55,633 nt of DNA from contig DATMAT010000017.1 in the NCBI GenBank assembly GCA_035559815.1, positions 1 through 55,633 on the forward strand, given 5' to 3'. Position 1 is the stretch's first letter. The number at the start of each line of letters is the position of its first letter. Of this stretch, positions 13,711 through 23,265 are shown in pieces. This DNA comes from Thermodesulfobacteriota bacterium. GTDB taxonomy: Bacteria; Desulfobacterota_D; UBA1144; Nemesobacterales; CSP1-2. The notes below the pieces were generated by a model. It was not told the DNA's origin. It made no database searches and was given only the letters and a program-made list of their open reading frames with translations. Both the position numbers and the translations under genes were made by a program.

Positions 13711-14665
13711 GATCTTTCCTTTTTAAAGTTGTTCTTTCCAGCCGGGCTTCAAATTCCTCCGCCGTTCTTGTCCCGCTGATTCTCAGTAACTGATTTCTGA
13801 CTGCGACCTCCACTATTGTAGCCGTGTTCCTCCCCGGGCTCACCGGGAGAATTAGATAAGGTAGGTCCACCTCCATGATTGAATAGGTTTTTTGCTCAAG
13901 TCCCAGCCGGTCGTATTCGGTACTAGGGTCCCATTGAGCCAGTTCGATCACCAAATCAATCTCCCTCTTGTCCATCACCGAAGCGGTTCCGAATAAATCT
14001 TTTATATTCACTATTCCCACTCCTCGAATCTCCATGAGGTGTCTGATGTTTTCCGGGCCGCTTCCGATCAGCCTAGACGCTCCTACTTTTCTTATCTCCA
14101 CCAAGTCATCAGCAATGAGTTTAGAACCTCTCAGTATTAAGTCAAGAGCACATTCGCTCTTGCCAATCCCGCTCTTTCCCAGTATGAGCACCCCTAGTCG
14201 GTGTATGTCTATGAACACACCGTGCAGGCTCACGAAAGGAGCGAGCCGCTCTTCCAGTATCTGATTGAGGGTGGAAATAAGCCTTCCGGTGCTGAGTTTG
14301 GTAATGAATAGGGTCATCTTATTTTTCTCGCAGTACTCTTTCAAAAAACCGGGTGGGATGAGTCCTTTTGAAACAATGAAGCAGGACACATCCTGGGATG
14401 TGAGCTTATCCGCTATTTTCTCTTGCTCCCGGCTGGAGAGTTTATTGAAGTAAGAAACCTCGGTCATCCCCAATACCTGTATCTTTCCCTCTTCCAGTTG
14501 AATGTCCGGCTCGATCATTCTTAGTCCCGGCTTTTGCACCCGGTTCCATCTCACGCTACGTCTTAATCCGGACTTTCCGGAGACGACCTCTAATTGAAGT
14601 TCTTTGCCCCATAGCCTGTAGATTTCTTCGATCTCCAGGGGTTCCTCAGCTCTAATGCTTTGCAT
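13703..14665 (-). CDS. hprK: HPr kinase/phosphorylase
   Basis: The 320-residue protein shows the HprK signature. The N-terminal regulatory domain covers residues 1-135. It is followed by LILGKSGIGKSECALDL (P-loop about residue 160), an ADDLVEI acidic motif and the MEIRGVGIVNI signature near 215. The family phosphorylates and dephosphorylates a Ser of HPr in response to metabolite levels. No HPr gene lies in this window, so its partner is elsewhere or is a paralogous phospho-carrier. The 3' end overlaps rapZ and the 5' end overlaps ptsN by 14 bases. Confidence 0.95.
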   Translation of the reverse strand: MQSIRAEEPLEIEEIYRLWGKELQLEVVSGKSGLRRSVRWNRVQKPGLRMIEPDIQLEEGKIQVLGMTEVSYFNKLSSREQEKIADKLTSQDVSCFIVSKGLIPPGFLKEYCEKNKMTLFITKLSTGRLISTLNQILEERLAPFVSLHGVFIDIHRLGVLILGKSGIGKSECALDLILRGSKLIADDLVEIRKVGASRLIGSGPENIRHLMEIRGVGIVNIKDLFGTASVMDKREIDLVIELAQWDPSTEYDRLGLEQKTYSIMEVDLPYLILPVSPGRNTATIVEVAVRNQLLRISGTRTAEEFEARLERTTLKRKDHD

Positions 14666-15113
14666 CTTCCTCGGCTATTATATCGTAGATTTCGTCCTGT
14701 GATTTTGCTTCCATCAGCCTGGACCGGAAAACCGGGTCCCGGAATATCTTGGATATTCTGGCCAGGAGTTTAAGGTGTGCCCCCGAGGAGTTTTCGGGAG
14801 CGAGTATCAGGATGAAAAGATGGGAAGGATGACCGTCTAGGGATTCAAAGTCTATTCCCTCGAGGCTTCTGCCAAAGGAGGCAATAATGTTTGTAATTCC
14901 GCCGAGCTTACCATGGGGAATGGCCACTCCGGCGTCGACTGCGGTGCTGCACAGCTTTTCTCTTTCCATTAATACTTGAAAAAGCTGGTCGGGGTTGATA
15001 TTAGGGTAGAGCGATGATAGTAGTTGAGAAAGTTCCCTGATAACTTCCGGTTTATTTTTAGAATGCAGGTCGGCAATCACTGATTCCTTTTTTAGAACGT
15101 CTACTAATTTCAT
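14652..15113 (-). CDS. ptsN: Nitrogen-regulatory PTS protein EIIA-Ntr
   Basis: The 153-residue protein is an EIIA of the fructose/mannitol/Ntr class. Phospho-acceptor His67 lies in VAIPHGKL, and LDGHPSHLFILILAP and HLKLLARIS are family blocks. It takes phosphate from HPr-like proteins and in Proteobacteria regulates K+ transport, sigma-54-linked functions and stress. It is located between hpf and hprK with overlaps or short spacing, as expected for the rpoN cluster. Confidence 0.93.
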   Translation of the reverse strand: MKLVDVLKKESVIADLHSKNKPEVIRELSQLLSSLYPNINPDQLFQVLMEREKLCSTAVDAGVAIPHGKLGGITNIIASFGRSLEGIDFESLDGHPSHLFILILAPENSSGAHLKLLARISKIFRDPVFRSRLMEAKSQDEIYDIIAEEDAKH

Positions 15114-15129
15114 AATCCTAGCTTGACTA

Positions 15130-15690
15130 TTAGGGTGCTATCAGCACTACTTTTCCTCTTCTGTTATGAAGGGTGTTTATTTCTCCCGTCTCGCTGTTGC
15201 GGAATGTCAGAATATCCTCCCCGGATACCTTTAATTGCAGTATAGCTTCTTCCACCGACATCGGCTTGAGAGGGACCCTCTCAAGGCTGATCCCTTCCCC
15301 TTCGAGTCTTTTTTCATTCGATGGACGGAGAGGCTTTTGATTTGTGCCGCCAGTATTTTCCCTCGGTTTTGCGGAGCCCCTTCTCCTGGTTTTTATTCTC
15401 ATTTCGCTGAGCTTCTTCAGGCGTTTTATAGTGCCGTCGATTGCCCTATCGATGGCCCCGTGCATCTCATCTGATTCTACAGAAGAAGTGATTTTGAAAG
15501 TGCCGCTGATCACCAATATCTCGCAGATATTCCTGAACTTCTCCTCAAAAAGAACCACCCTTACTTCAGAGGGATTTTTTCTCGATTTTATATATCTTTC
15601 TACCCTCTTGATTTTTTTAAGCGTGTAATTTCTCAGGTTTTCTTGTCGGGCTTGGTTATCTATATGTCTTATGGTCACGGAAACCTGCAT
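15130..15690 (-). CDS. hpf: Long-form ribosome hibernation promoting factor
   Basis: This 186-residue protein has the N-terminal HPF/RaiA fold (residues 1-100: strand MQVSVTIRHID, Lys-rich helix). A variable linker follows, then the conserved C-terminal dimerisation domain: LKPMSVEEAILQ and FRNSETGEINTL. The two-domain form binds stationary-phase 70S ribosomes and joins two of them into inactive 100S particles. It lies 5 bases downstream of rpoN and is part of the same operon. Confidence 0.93.
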   Translation of the reverse strand: MQVSVTIRHIDNQARQENLRNYTLKKIKRVERYIKSRKNPSEVRVVLFEEKFRNICEILVISGTFKITSSVESDEMHGAIDRAIDGTIKRLKKLSEMRIKTRRRGSAKPRENTGGTNQKPLRPSNEKRLEGEGISLERVPLKPMSVEEAILQLKVSGEDILTFRNSETGEINTLHNRRGKVVLIAP

Positions 15691-15695
15691 CTTTT

Positions 15696-17210
15696 TTACC
15701 TCTTGTTGGCTCTTTCTGAAGAAGAAGGTATTTTAAGTATTTTTCTGTATTTTGCAACAGTGCGGCGGGCCACTTTTATATTTCTTCTCTCCAGTATCTT
15801 GGATATGTCTTCGTCGGAGTAAGGACTCTCTGGTATTTCGGAAGAGACGATTTCTTTTATAAGCGACTTTACCTTTTCGAAAGATACGTCTACTCCATGG
15901 GAGGTCTCTATTTTTCTGGAGAAGAGGGATTTGAGTTCTATCACCCCGTGCGGCGTCTGAATATACTTTCTGCTGGTTATTCTGCTTATCGTGGATTCAT
16001 GCTTGTTTATTTCTTCATCGTTGGCTATGTCTTTCAGTCTTAATGGTTTTATGTATTCTTTTCCGTGCTCGAAAAAATCCCTCTGTCTCTCCACGATTTT
16101 TATGATGATCTTTTTTATGATTGTTTCCCGCTCTTCGAGGCATTTTATTATTCTCTGAGCGGCCTCTATCTTTTCTTTGATGTATTTCCGCACTTCGGGG
16201 GGAAGGTTATTCTCTTTGTTGACCAAGCTCCGGTAATACTGACTTATCCGGACGGTAGGAAAGTCTCGGTTTAGCTGTATTTTCAGTTCATTTCCCAGTT
16301 TATAGACGTAGAAATCTGGCACGATATGCTTTTCGGTGTCTTTGGTGTAAAAAGGTCTTCCCGGCTTGGGTTCTAATGACTTGACGGCAAGGATAGCTTC
16401 CTCTACTTTATCCGGCGAACAACCGAGAGAGTCGGCGATTAATTTATGGTCTTTTTTGCCTATATCTTCCAGGTGGTTTTCGATCAACTTAATTATGATA
16501 CTGTCATCGGTGTAACCAATCATTCGTGCCTGGACCAGAAGACATTCTTTCAAATTCCTGGCGCAGACACCAGGAGGGTCAAAAGAGGCTTGGATTTTTT
16601 TTAAAACCTGTTCAACCTTCTCGCAGTAAGTAGGGTCGGACTTGATTTGGTTCTGGTAAAAGTGCGCCTTCTCTTCATCCGACGTCTCCTGGATCTTGGA
16701 GTCGGAATCAAACCGGTTCTTAACCATCAAGATGGCAATCTCCTCCAGGTCGGTTTCGAGGTATCCGTCTTCGTTGAGGTTACCGATAATCAGCGAGCCG
16801 ATTTCTTTTTCCTCTGGAGAGAAATCGGAGAGATTTAGCTGCCATTTTAGGTAGTCTAGGAGGGATTCAGGTGCGCTTACCCTGTTCTCCCAGGGGCTTT
16901 CTTCTTCCTGGTCTCCGAATATCTCCCGGAAATAGGGGAGGTTGTCGTCACCACTCCCGAGAAAACTCTTTTCGGCGTCGCTAAAATCATACTCATGGTC
17001 ATCGGAGTGGTTTTCTTCGTTGGCCTTCTTATCTTCTTCGATTTTTTCCTCTAGGATCGGATTCTCTACGAGCTGTTCTTCGAGATATTCCTTGAGCTCA
17101 AGCGTAGTCATCTGTATAAGCTTCAGAAAAAGCTGTAGCTCTTGCGTCAGAATAAGACGCTGCTGTAGTGTCTGTGTTGGGCCTATTCTTTGTCCTGGTG
17201 GTGTGCTCAT
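15696..17210 (-). CDS. rpoN: RNA polymerase sigma-54 factor
   Basis: The 504-residue protein contains region I (QQRLILTQELQLFLKLIQMT, typical Gln/Leu-rich activator-responsive segment), an acidic region II (residues about 60-110), the core-binding and DNA-binding parts of region III, and the diagnostic RpoN box ARRTVAKYRK near residue 486. It directs RNA polymerase to -24/-12 promoters and needs AAA+ activators. It opens the rpoN-hpf-ptsN-hprK-rapZ-EIIA operon. The commonly seen upstream lptB is not here; instead a DUF2905 gene diverges. Confidence 0.96.
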   Translation of the reverse strand: MSTPPGQRIGPTQTLQQRLILTQELQLFLKLIQMTTLELKEYLEEQLVENPILEEKIEEDKKANEENHSDDHEYDFSDAEKSFLGSGDDNLPYFREIFGDQEEESPWENRVSAPESLLDYLKWQLNLSDFSPEEKEIGSLIIGNLNEDGYLETDLEEIAILMVKNRFDSDSKIQETSDEEKAHFYQNQIKSDPTYCEKVEQVLKKIQASFDPPGVCARNLKECLLVQARMIGYTDDSIIIKLIENHLEDIGKKDHKLIADSLGCSPDKVEEAILAVKSLEPKPGRPFYTKDTEKHIVPDFYVYKLGNELKIQLNRDFPTVRISQYYRSLVNKENNLPPEVRKYIKEKIEAAQRIIKCLEERETIIKKIIIKIVERQRDFFEHGKEYIKPLRLKDIANDEEINKHESTISRITSRKYIQTPHGVIELKSLFSRKIETSHGVDVSFEKVKSLIKEIVSSEIPESPYSDEDISKILERRNIKVARRTVAKYRKILKIPSSSERANKR

Positions 17211-17327
17211 GGGTTATGTTCACCAGCTTCGTAATCGCATTTTAAGCTCGTTTCCCCATAGGAAAGCTTAATTCCTATTTTCCGAAACTTCCAGTCCTTT
17301 CAAGCCTTTTCAGACTAAACTAGGCCG

Positions 17328-17354
17328 GTTACAATTAAATCATACCTGTTACAA
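17328..17354. promoter_or_regulatory. Paired GTTACAA direct repeats upstream of rpoN
   Basis: GTTACAA occurs at 17328-17334 and 17348-17354, 20 bases apart (about two helical turns), with AT-rich flanks. They lie between the divergent rpoN and DUF2905 genes. The spacing would suit a dimeric regulator on one face of the helix, but no regulator is known. Confidence 0.3.
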
Positions 17355-17446
17355 ATTTTTTTTACAGCATCGAAGATAAAGTCCTTGCCTAATTTTGACA
17401 GGGCATTAACCTTGATTGAAGAAGAAATTGTGAGCCAGAGAATAAT

Positions 17447-17671
17447 ATGGAAATTCAACCCATTGGGAAGATACTAATAGCTCTGGGCGTGCTTCTGGTA
17501 ATCGCAGGTGTGCTGATGGTCTTTGCCCCAAAGCTTCCATATATCGGTAGATTGCCCGGGGACATATATATAAAACGGGACAACTTTACACTCTACTTTC
17601 CTATAGCCTCTTCTATTCTCATCAGTATTATTCTTACTATTATTTTAAGCTTTGTCCTGAGCAAAAAGTGA
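17447..17671 (+). CDS. DUF2905-family small membrane protein
   Basis: The 74-residue protein has two hydrophobic helices (residues 7-27 and 49-71) joined by the conserved loop LPYIGRLPGDIYIKRDNFT, which marks DUF2905. It should sit in the inner membrane as a hairpin. Its function is unknown. A TTGACA at about 17393 may be part of the promoter. It is divergent from rpoN. Confidence 0.85.
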   Translation: MEIQPIGKILIALGVLLVIAGVLMVFAPKLPYIGRLPGDIYIKRDNFTLYFPIASSILISIILTIILSFVLSKK

Positions 17672-17857
17672 AAGTGTGGGAATGACCAGTCCAGCCGCTC
17701 GCCGTCCATATATGTATCCATATGTATGTAATGCTTAGGCCATGTCCTACTCCGTCAATAACTACGGATAATTCTGAAAGTTTAACGGCCAGAGTCAAAG
17801 TATGTGGAGAGGAAAGATATCAAAAGCTCGATTATATCTTAAGTGGTGAATTTTAGT

Positions 17858-18448
17858 CTAAGCCCTTTCTTCATAGGCTTTAATCTTATCCTCGAGCTTG
17901 AGCGTGAGGCTTATGTCATCAAGCCCCTCTAGGAGGCATTTCTTCGCAAAGGGGTCGACTATAAAGCCGATTGTCCAGCCATCCGGGTCCTTGAGCGTTT
18001 GGGATTCCAGGTTGACGGTCAGACTATATCCTTCGTTCTCAAAAACTTTAACGAAGAGTTCTTTGACCAAATCGCCGGGGAGAACGATGGGTAGCATTCC
18101 ATTCTTAAGACAGTTGTTGAAGAATATATCGGCAAAGGAGGGGGCAATTATTACTTTGAAGCCATAATCCTTTAGTGCCCAGGGCGCATGCTCACGCGAA
18201 CTGCCGCAACCAAAATTGTCCCCGGTAAGCAGGATAGTCGCTCCCTGGTAACGCTCCTGGTTGAGCACAAACTCCGGATTAAGCTTCCCGTCCCGATATC
18301 GCCAATCATAGAATAGAAATTCCCCAAAACCGGTTCGCTCGATACGCTTTAAAAACTGCTTGGGTATGATTTGGTCTGTATCGACGTTGACCTTGTCTAA
18401 GGGAGCCACCAGCCCGGTAAAGGTTTTGAACGGTTCCATGTTTTTCAC
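17858..18448 (-). CDS. leuD: 3-isopropylmalate dehydratase small subunit
   Basis: The 196-residue protein is the swivel (aconitase-type) subunit of isopropylmalate isomerase in leucine synthesis. Diagnostic blocks are [13 protein letters not shown] near residue 21 and the substrate-loop motif [14 protein letters not shown] near 70. It pairs with LeuC, encoded just upstream in the same direction. The 156-base gap between the two genes is filled mostly by a mobile-type palindromic repeat, which may weaken their coupling. Confidence 0.95.
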   Translation of the reverse strand: MKNMEPFKTFTGLVAPLDKVNVDTDQIIPKQFLKRIERTGFGEFLFYDWRYRDGKLNPEFVLNQERYQGATILLTGDNFGCGSSREHAPWALKDYGFKVIIAPSFADIFFNNCLKNGMLPIVLPGDLVKELFVKVFENEGYSLTVNLESQTLKDPDGWTIGFIVDPFAKKCLLEGLDDISLTLKLEDKIKAYEERA

Positions 18449-18481
18449 CTCAATAAAATGTTCGTGAAATACTCATAAGGT

Positions 18482-18586
18482 GTCATTACGAGTGAATGTA
18501 ATGGGCGAAGCAATCTCTCGAAATATCAGGAGATTGCTTCGTCGCGGAGTTCATCCTGAGCCTGCCGAAGGACTCCTCGCAATGAC
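18482..18586. repeat. MITE-like palindromic element between leuC and leuD
   Basis: The ends GTCATTACGAG and CTCGCAATGAC are inverted repeats of 11 bases with one mismatch. Inside, GAAGCAATCTC (18507-18517) and GAGATTGCTTC (18530-18540) pair perfectly. The third quarter contains TCATCCTGAGCCTGCCGAAGG, a sequence type that recurs in part near 41825 and 20388. No coding capacity. Such elements are non-autonomous repeats spread in many environmental bacterial genomes. Confidence 0.75.
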
Positions 18587-18604
18587 TTCTTATTAATACC
18601 CTTA

Positions 18605-20038
18605 TCATTCTAATTCTGACTGGAGGTCTTGGCTTAATTCCCATTCCCGTATATCCACGAAATGTCCTTCAATTGCCGCTGCTGCGGCCATGATGGGGCT
18701 GACCAGGTGGGTTCTGCCGTCTTTTCCCTGTCGGCCTTCAAAGTTCCGGTTAGATGTGCTTGCGCATCTTTCCCCTGGGGCAAGGATATCTGGGTTCATA
18801 CCCAGACACATGCTGCAGCCTGATTCCCTCCACTCAAACCCGGCTTCCTTGAAAATCTGGTCGAGGCCTATCTTCTCGGCCTCCCGCTTCACCAATTGGG
18901 AGCCGGGAACGACCATTGCCCGTACCCGGGGGGAAACCTTTTTCCCCTTCACCACCTCTGCCGCCGCTTTTAAATCCTGCAGGCGGGAATTTGTGCATGA
19001 CCCGATAAAAACACGGTCGAGTTTTATCTCCGTTATCGGAGTCCCGGGGGTAAGTCCCATATACTTGAGTGCGTCCCTGGTTGCTTTTTGTGCGCTTGGG
19101 TCGGTGAAGGAATCGGGGTCGGGGACAACCCCGGTAACGTCCGTAACCATTCCCGGACTGGTTCCCCAACTAACCTGGGGGGCCATCTTGGATGCATTCA
19201 GGACCACCTTCTTGTCAAAGGATGCACCTTCGTCGGTTTTAAGCTCCTTCCATATCTCTACAGCCTTTTCGAAATCTTGTCCCTTGGGAACATACTGCCT
19301 GCCCTCCAAATAACGGAACGTATGTTCATCCGGGGCGATCATTCCGGCACGCGCCCCCGCTTCTATGGACATGTTGCATATGGTCATTCGCTCTTCCATG
19401 GAGAGGGATTCTATTGCCTGGCCTCGGTATTCGATCACGGTACCGGTTGCGCCGGCAGTCCCAATATGTCCGATAATGCTCAGTATAATATCTTTTGCAG
19501 TAACTCCTTTTGCTCTTTTCCCGTCGACGCGAACCTCAAATACCTTTGGACGGTTCTGCCAGAGGCACTGCGTAGCTAGTACATGCTCCACCTCGCTCGT
19601 ACCAATTCCAAAAGCAAGCGCTCCAAACGCCCCGTGAGTGGAGGTATGACTATCCCCGCAAACTATGGTCATACCCGGTTTGGTAAGGCCTAACTCCGGT
19701 CCTATTACGTGAACTATTCCCTGGTAAGGGTTTTTGAGGTCAAATAGGGTGATGCCGAAGTCCCGGCAGTTTTTTCTTAGCGTATCTATCTGTTTCGCAG
19801 AGATTGGGTCTTCAACCGGAAGAGACCTATCGGTAGTGGGCACATTATGGTCCATCGTGGCAAATGTTAAATCGGGCCTTCTTACTCGGCGGCCGGAAAT
19901 ACGAAGTCCTTCAAACGCCTGGGGAGAGGTTACCTCGTGAACTAGATGAAGGTCGATGTAAAGGAGGGTGGGTTTCCCCGGCTCTTCATGAACTACGTGC
20001 CGTTCCCAGATCTTATCGAATAAGGTTTTAGCGCTCAT
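18605..20038 (-). CDS. leuC: 3-isopropylmalate dehydratase large subunit
   Basis: The 477-residue protein is the 4Fe-4S subunit of isopropylmalate isomerase, which interconverts 2- and 3-isopropylmalate. Visible blocks are [28 protein letters not shown] (first cluster Cys) and the CSMCLGMN motif with the other two cluster ligands. I start it at the ATG at 20038 ([13 protein letters not shown]), which has a GGGGAG site; an upstream extension of nine codons is not family-like. Its partner leuD lies downstream. Confidence 0.95.
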   Translation of the reverse strand: MSAKTLFDKIWERHVVHEEPGKPTLLYIDLHLVHEVTSPQAFEGLRISGRRVRRPDLTFATMDHNVPTTDRSLPVEDPISAKQIDTLRKNCRDFGITLFDLKNPYQGIVHVIGPELGLTKPGMTIVCGDSHTSTHGAFGALAFGIGTSEVEHVLATQCLWQNRPKVFEVRVDGKRAKGVTAKDIILSIIGHIGTAGATGTVIEYRGQAIESLSMEERMTICNMSIEAGARAGMIAPDEHTFRYLEGRQYVPKGQDFEKAVEIWKELKTDEGASFDKKVVLNASKMAPQVSWGTSPGMVTDVTGVVPDPDSFTDPSAQKATRDALKYMGLTPGTPITEIKLDRVFIGSCTNSRLQDLKAAAEVVKGKKVSPRVRAMVVPGSQLVKREAEKIGLDQIFKEAGFEWRESGCSMCLGMNPDILAPGERCASTSNRNFEGRQGKDGRTHLVSPIMAAAAAIEGHFVDIREWELSQDLQSELE

Positions 20039-20507
20039 ATATCTCCCCTGATTAAAGAATAACATTTAATTATAACCGGGGAAAAAAGAGGTTCAATTGC
20101 GGCCAAGTAATAGCCGGAAAGAAGTGATTGCTCATGCGATAGTATATTGATTTTCGTGAAAGTTTGGATTTGGTTAGACGGGCAATGTCGGCACAGGTTA
20201 AATCTGAACACGCTATCCAAAAAAATTTCGATACATACAATAAGACTGTCCTGGTTTGTGGTAATGGTTCTTTGCTGAAATTCAGCTTAAACTCTCTGGA
20301 GAAAATGGCTCTCATGCTGAACCCTTCGTTGCACTCGGGATAAACTCCGTGAAGCATCTAATAATGATTGGATTCTTCACCTTCGGTTCAGAATGACAGG
20401 CTGGAATTGCCGCTTATATATACAATTTGTATGGACACTGTCCGTAATACCTAATGTCGACACTTACATCTATCTAAGAACATGTATTAGTATCTTCCCT
20501 TAATGCT
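20039..20507. other. Gap between leuC and eno without a gene
   Basis: No convincing reading frame is present. The segment 20310-20402 contains CTTCGTTGCACTCGGGATAA and a CCTTCGGTTCAGAATGACAGG stretch, resembling worn pieces of the same repeat class as 18482-18586. The leuC promoter should lie in the first 100 bases upstream of 20038, but I see no clear boxes. Confidence 0.5.
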
Positions 20508-21848
<1,341 letters not shown>

Positions 21849-21891
21849 TTATCAAATCGTAGTCTAAGGACGTATTCCAGAAAGTCTGGCC

Positions 21892-23076
21892 ATGAAAAAA
21901 GCTATTGTAATTGGCTATGGCGTTAGCAGCCTCGGTGTAATTAGGTCACTTGGATTGAAGGGTTTGCAGGTGGCTTCTATGTATTACGACAAAACCGATT
22001 TTAGCCATACTTCAAAATACGTCTACGAGGGTATCCAGGTTCCGAGCCCAAATAGAGGGGAAAGGGAGTTTATCTATACGCTCATCAAGCACGCGGATAG
22101 GTGGAAGGGGTCGCTGGTATTCGATACTGATGATGCAGTTACCGTCGCTATTTCAAGACATAGGCGGGAGCTCGGTGAATTCTATACCGTGGTAACTTCG
22201 GGTTGGGAAGTGGTTAGAAGGTTTATAGAGAAAAAGGAAACCTATCGGATTGCGAAAAAATGTGATGTTCCTTACCCGATGACCCTCTTCCCAAATTCCT
22301 TGGATGAGTTAGAGGAGATTAAGGATAAAATAGAATACCCCTGCATACTGAAGCCGGTTCGGGTACATGAATTTGCACGCCGGTTTAATTCAAAAAACTT
22401 CAAAGTAGATAACTATGACCAGCTTTTATCCAAATTCATACTTAGTCTGGAGACCGGGCATGAGGTCATGGTGCAAGAGATAATTCCAGGCCCTCCCGGT
22501 AATATGGATAACTACACGGTCTACGTGAATACGAATGGTGATGTCGGTGCTAGGTTTCATCGCCTGAAGGTCAGGCAGAATCCCCCTCAATTTGGAATAA
22601 CCAGAGTCGGTATCAGTCACGATAGGATTCTGGAAGTGGAGGAATTTACCGAAAAATTATTGAGAGAGGCCGGTTTCAGGGGAATCGCTACAGCCGAGTT
22701 CAAGAGAGACCCTAGAGACAATAGGTTCAAGCTCTTGGAGGTTAACGCTAGGACGATCAGGTCCAATTGGCTTTCGACTTACTGCGGCGTGAATTTCCCA
22801 TGGATTGCTTACCTGGACCTGGCTGAAGGGAAACAGATTGACGTCAAAGACTACCGAAAGAATGTGTACTGGATAGATTTGAATGCGGATATCTACAACT
22901 TGACTTTTCGCCGCAGCCAGGAAAATTTGGGAATTAAAGACTTTCTCAAACCTTACTTGGCAAGGGACAAATCATTCTCGGTACTATCCCTGGATGATCC
23001 TAGACCGTTTCTGACCGAAATAGCTACACTTCCCATAAGACAGTATAGATTATTCCGGTCAGGTAGTTATGAATAA
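21892..23076 (+). CDS. ATP-grasp domain ligase
   Basis: The 394-residue protein starts with a Rossmann-like segment, AIVIGYGVSSLGVIRSL. The ATP-grasp fold follows: a KPVR lysine motif near residue 155, a VQEIIPG stretch near 200, and the metal-binding end LLEVNARTIRSNWL near 280. ATP-grasp enzymes join a carboxylate to an amine or thiol through an acylphosphate. The overall form resembles carbamoyl-phosphate-synthase-like and D-aspartate-ligase-like stand-alone proteins; the substrate is unknown. It is divergent from eno and followed closely by a short reading frame. Confidence 0.8.
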   Translation: MKKAIVIGYGVSSLGVIRSLGLKGLQVASMYYDKTDFSHTSKYVYEGIQVPSPNRGEREFIYTLIKHADRWKGSLVFDTDDAVTVAISRHRRELGEFYTVVTSGWEVVRRFIEKKETYRIAKKCDVPYPMTLFPNSLDELEEIKDKIEYPCILKPVRVHEFARRFNSKNFKVDNYDQLLSKFILSLETGHEVMVQEIIPGPPGNMDNYTVYVNTNGDVGARFHRLKVRQNPPQFGITRVGISHDRILEVEEFTEKLLREAGFRGIATAEFKRDPRDNRFKLLEVNARTIRSNWLSTYCGVNFPWIAYLDLAEGKQIDVKDYRKNVYWIDLNADIYNLTFRRSQENLGIKDFLKPYLARDKSFSVLSLDDPRPFLTEIATLPIRQYRLFRSGSYE

Positions 23077-23088
23077 AAATGGAGAGAT

Positions 23089-23265
23089 ATGACCAATGAT
23101 TCCGAAACCGATAGGCTTTTTGAAAAAAATATTGGGCCGACCGGACGTCAAATAAACTTGGCTCTTGAGTGTTCCTCGAATGCTTCCTACCAGGACAGTT
23201 GGAATGTACTCAATAGTTCGGTAAAATTCATAACCCTAAAAACCAGCCGAGGCCAAGCTATATGA
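23089..23265 (+). CDS. Small coupled reading frame, 58 aa
   Basis: An ATG at 23089 follows a GGAGAG site and the ATP-grasp stop by 12 bases. It runs 58 codons to a TGA whose first two bases overlap the next gene's ATG (ATGA at 23262-23265). This overlap and the absence of stops suggest a translated small gene that couples the ATP-grasp gene to the lipoprotein. The predicted peptide (MTNDSETDRLFEK start) has no signal peptide or known motif. It could still be chance, since it is short. Confidence 0.4.
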   Translation: MTNDSETDRLFEKNIGPTGRQINLALECSSNASYQDSWNVLNSSVKFITLKTSRGQAI

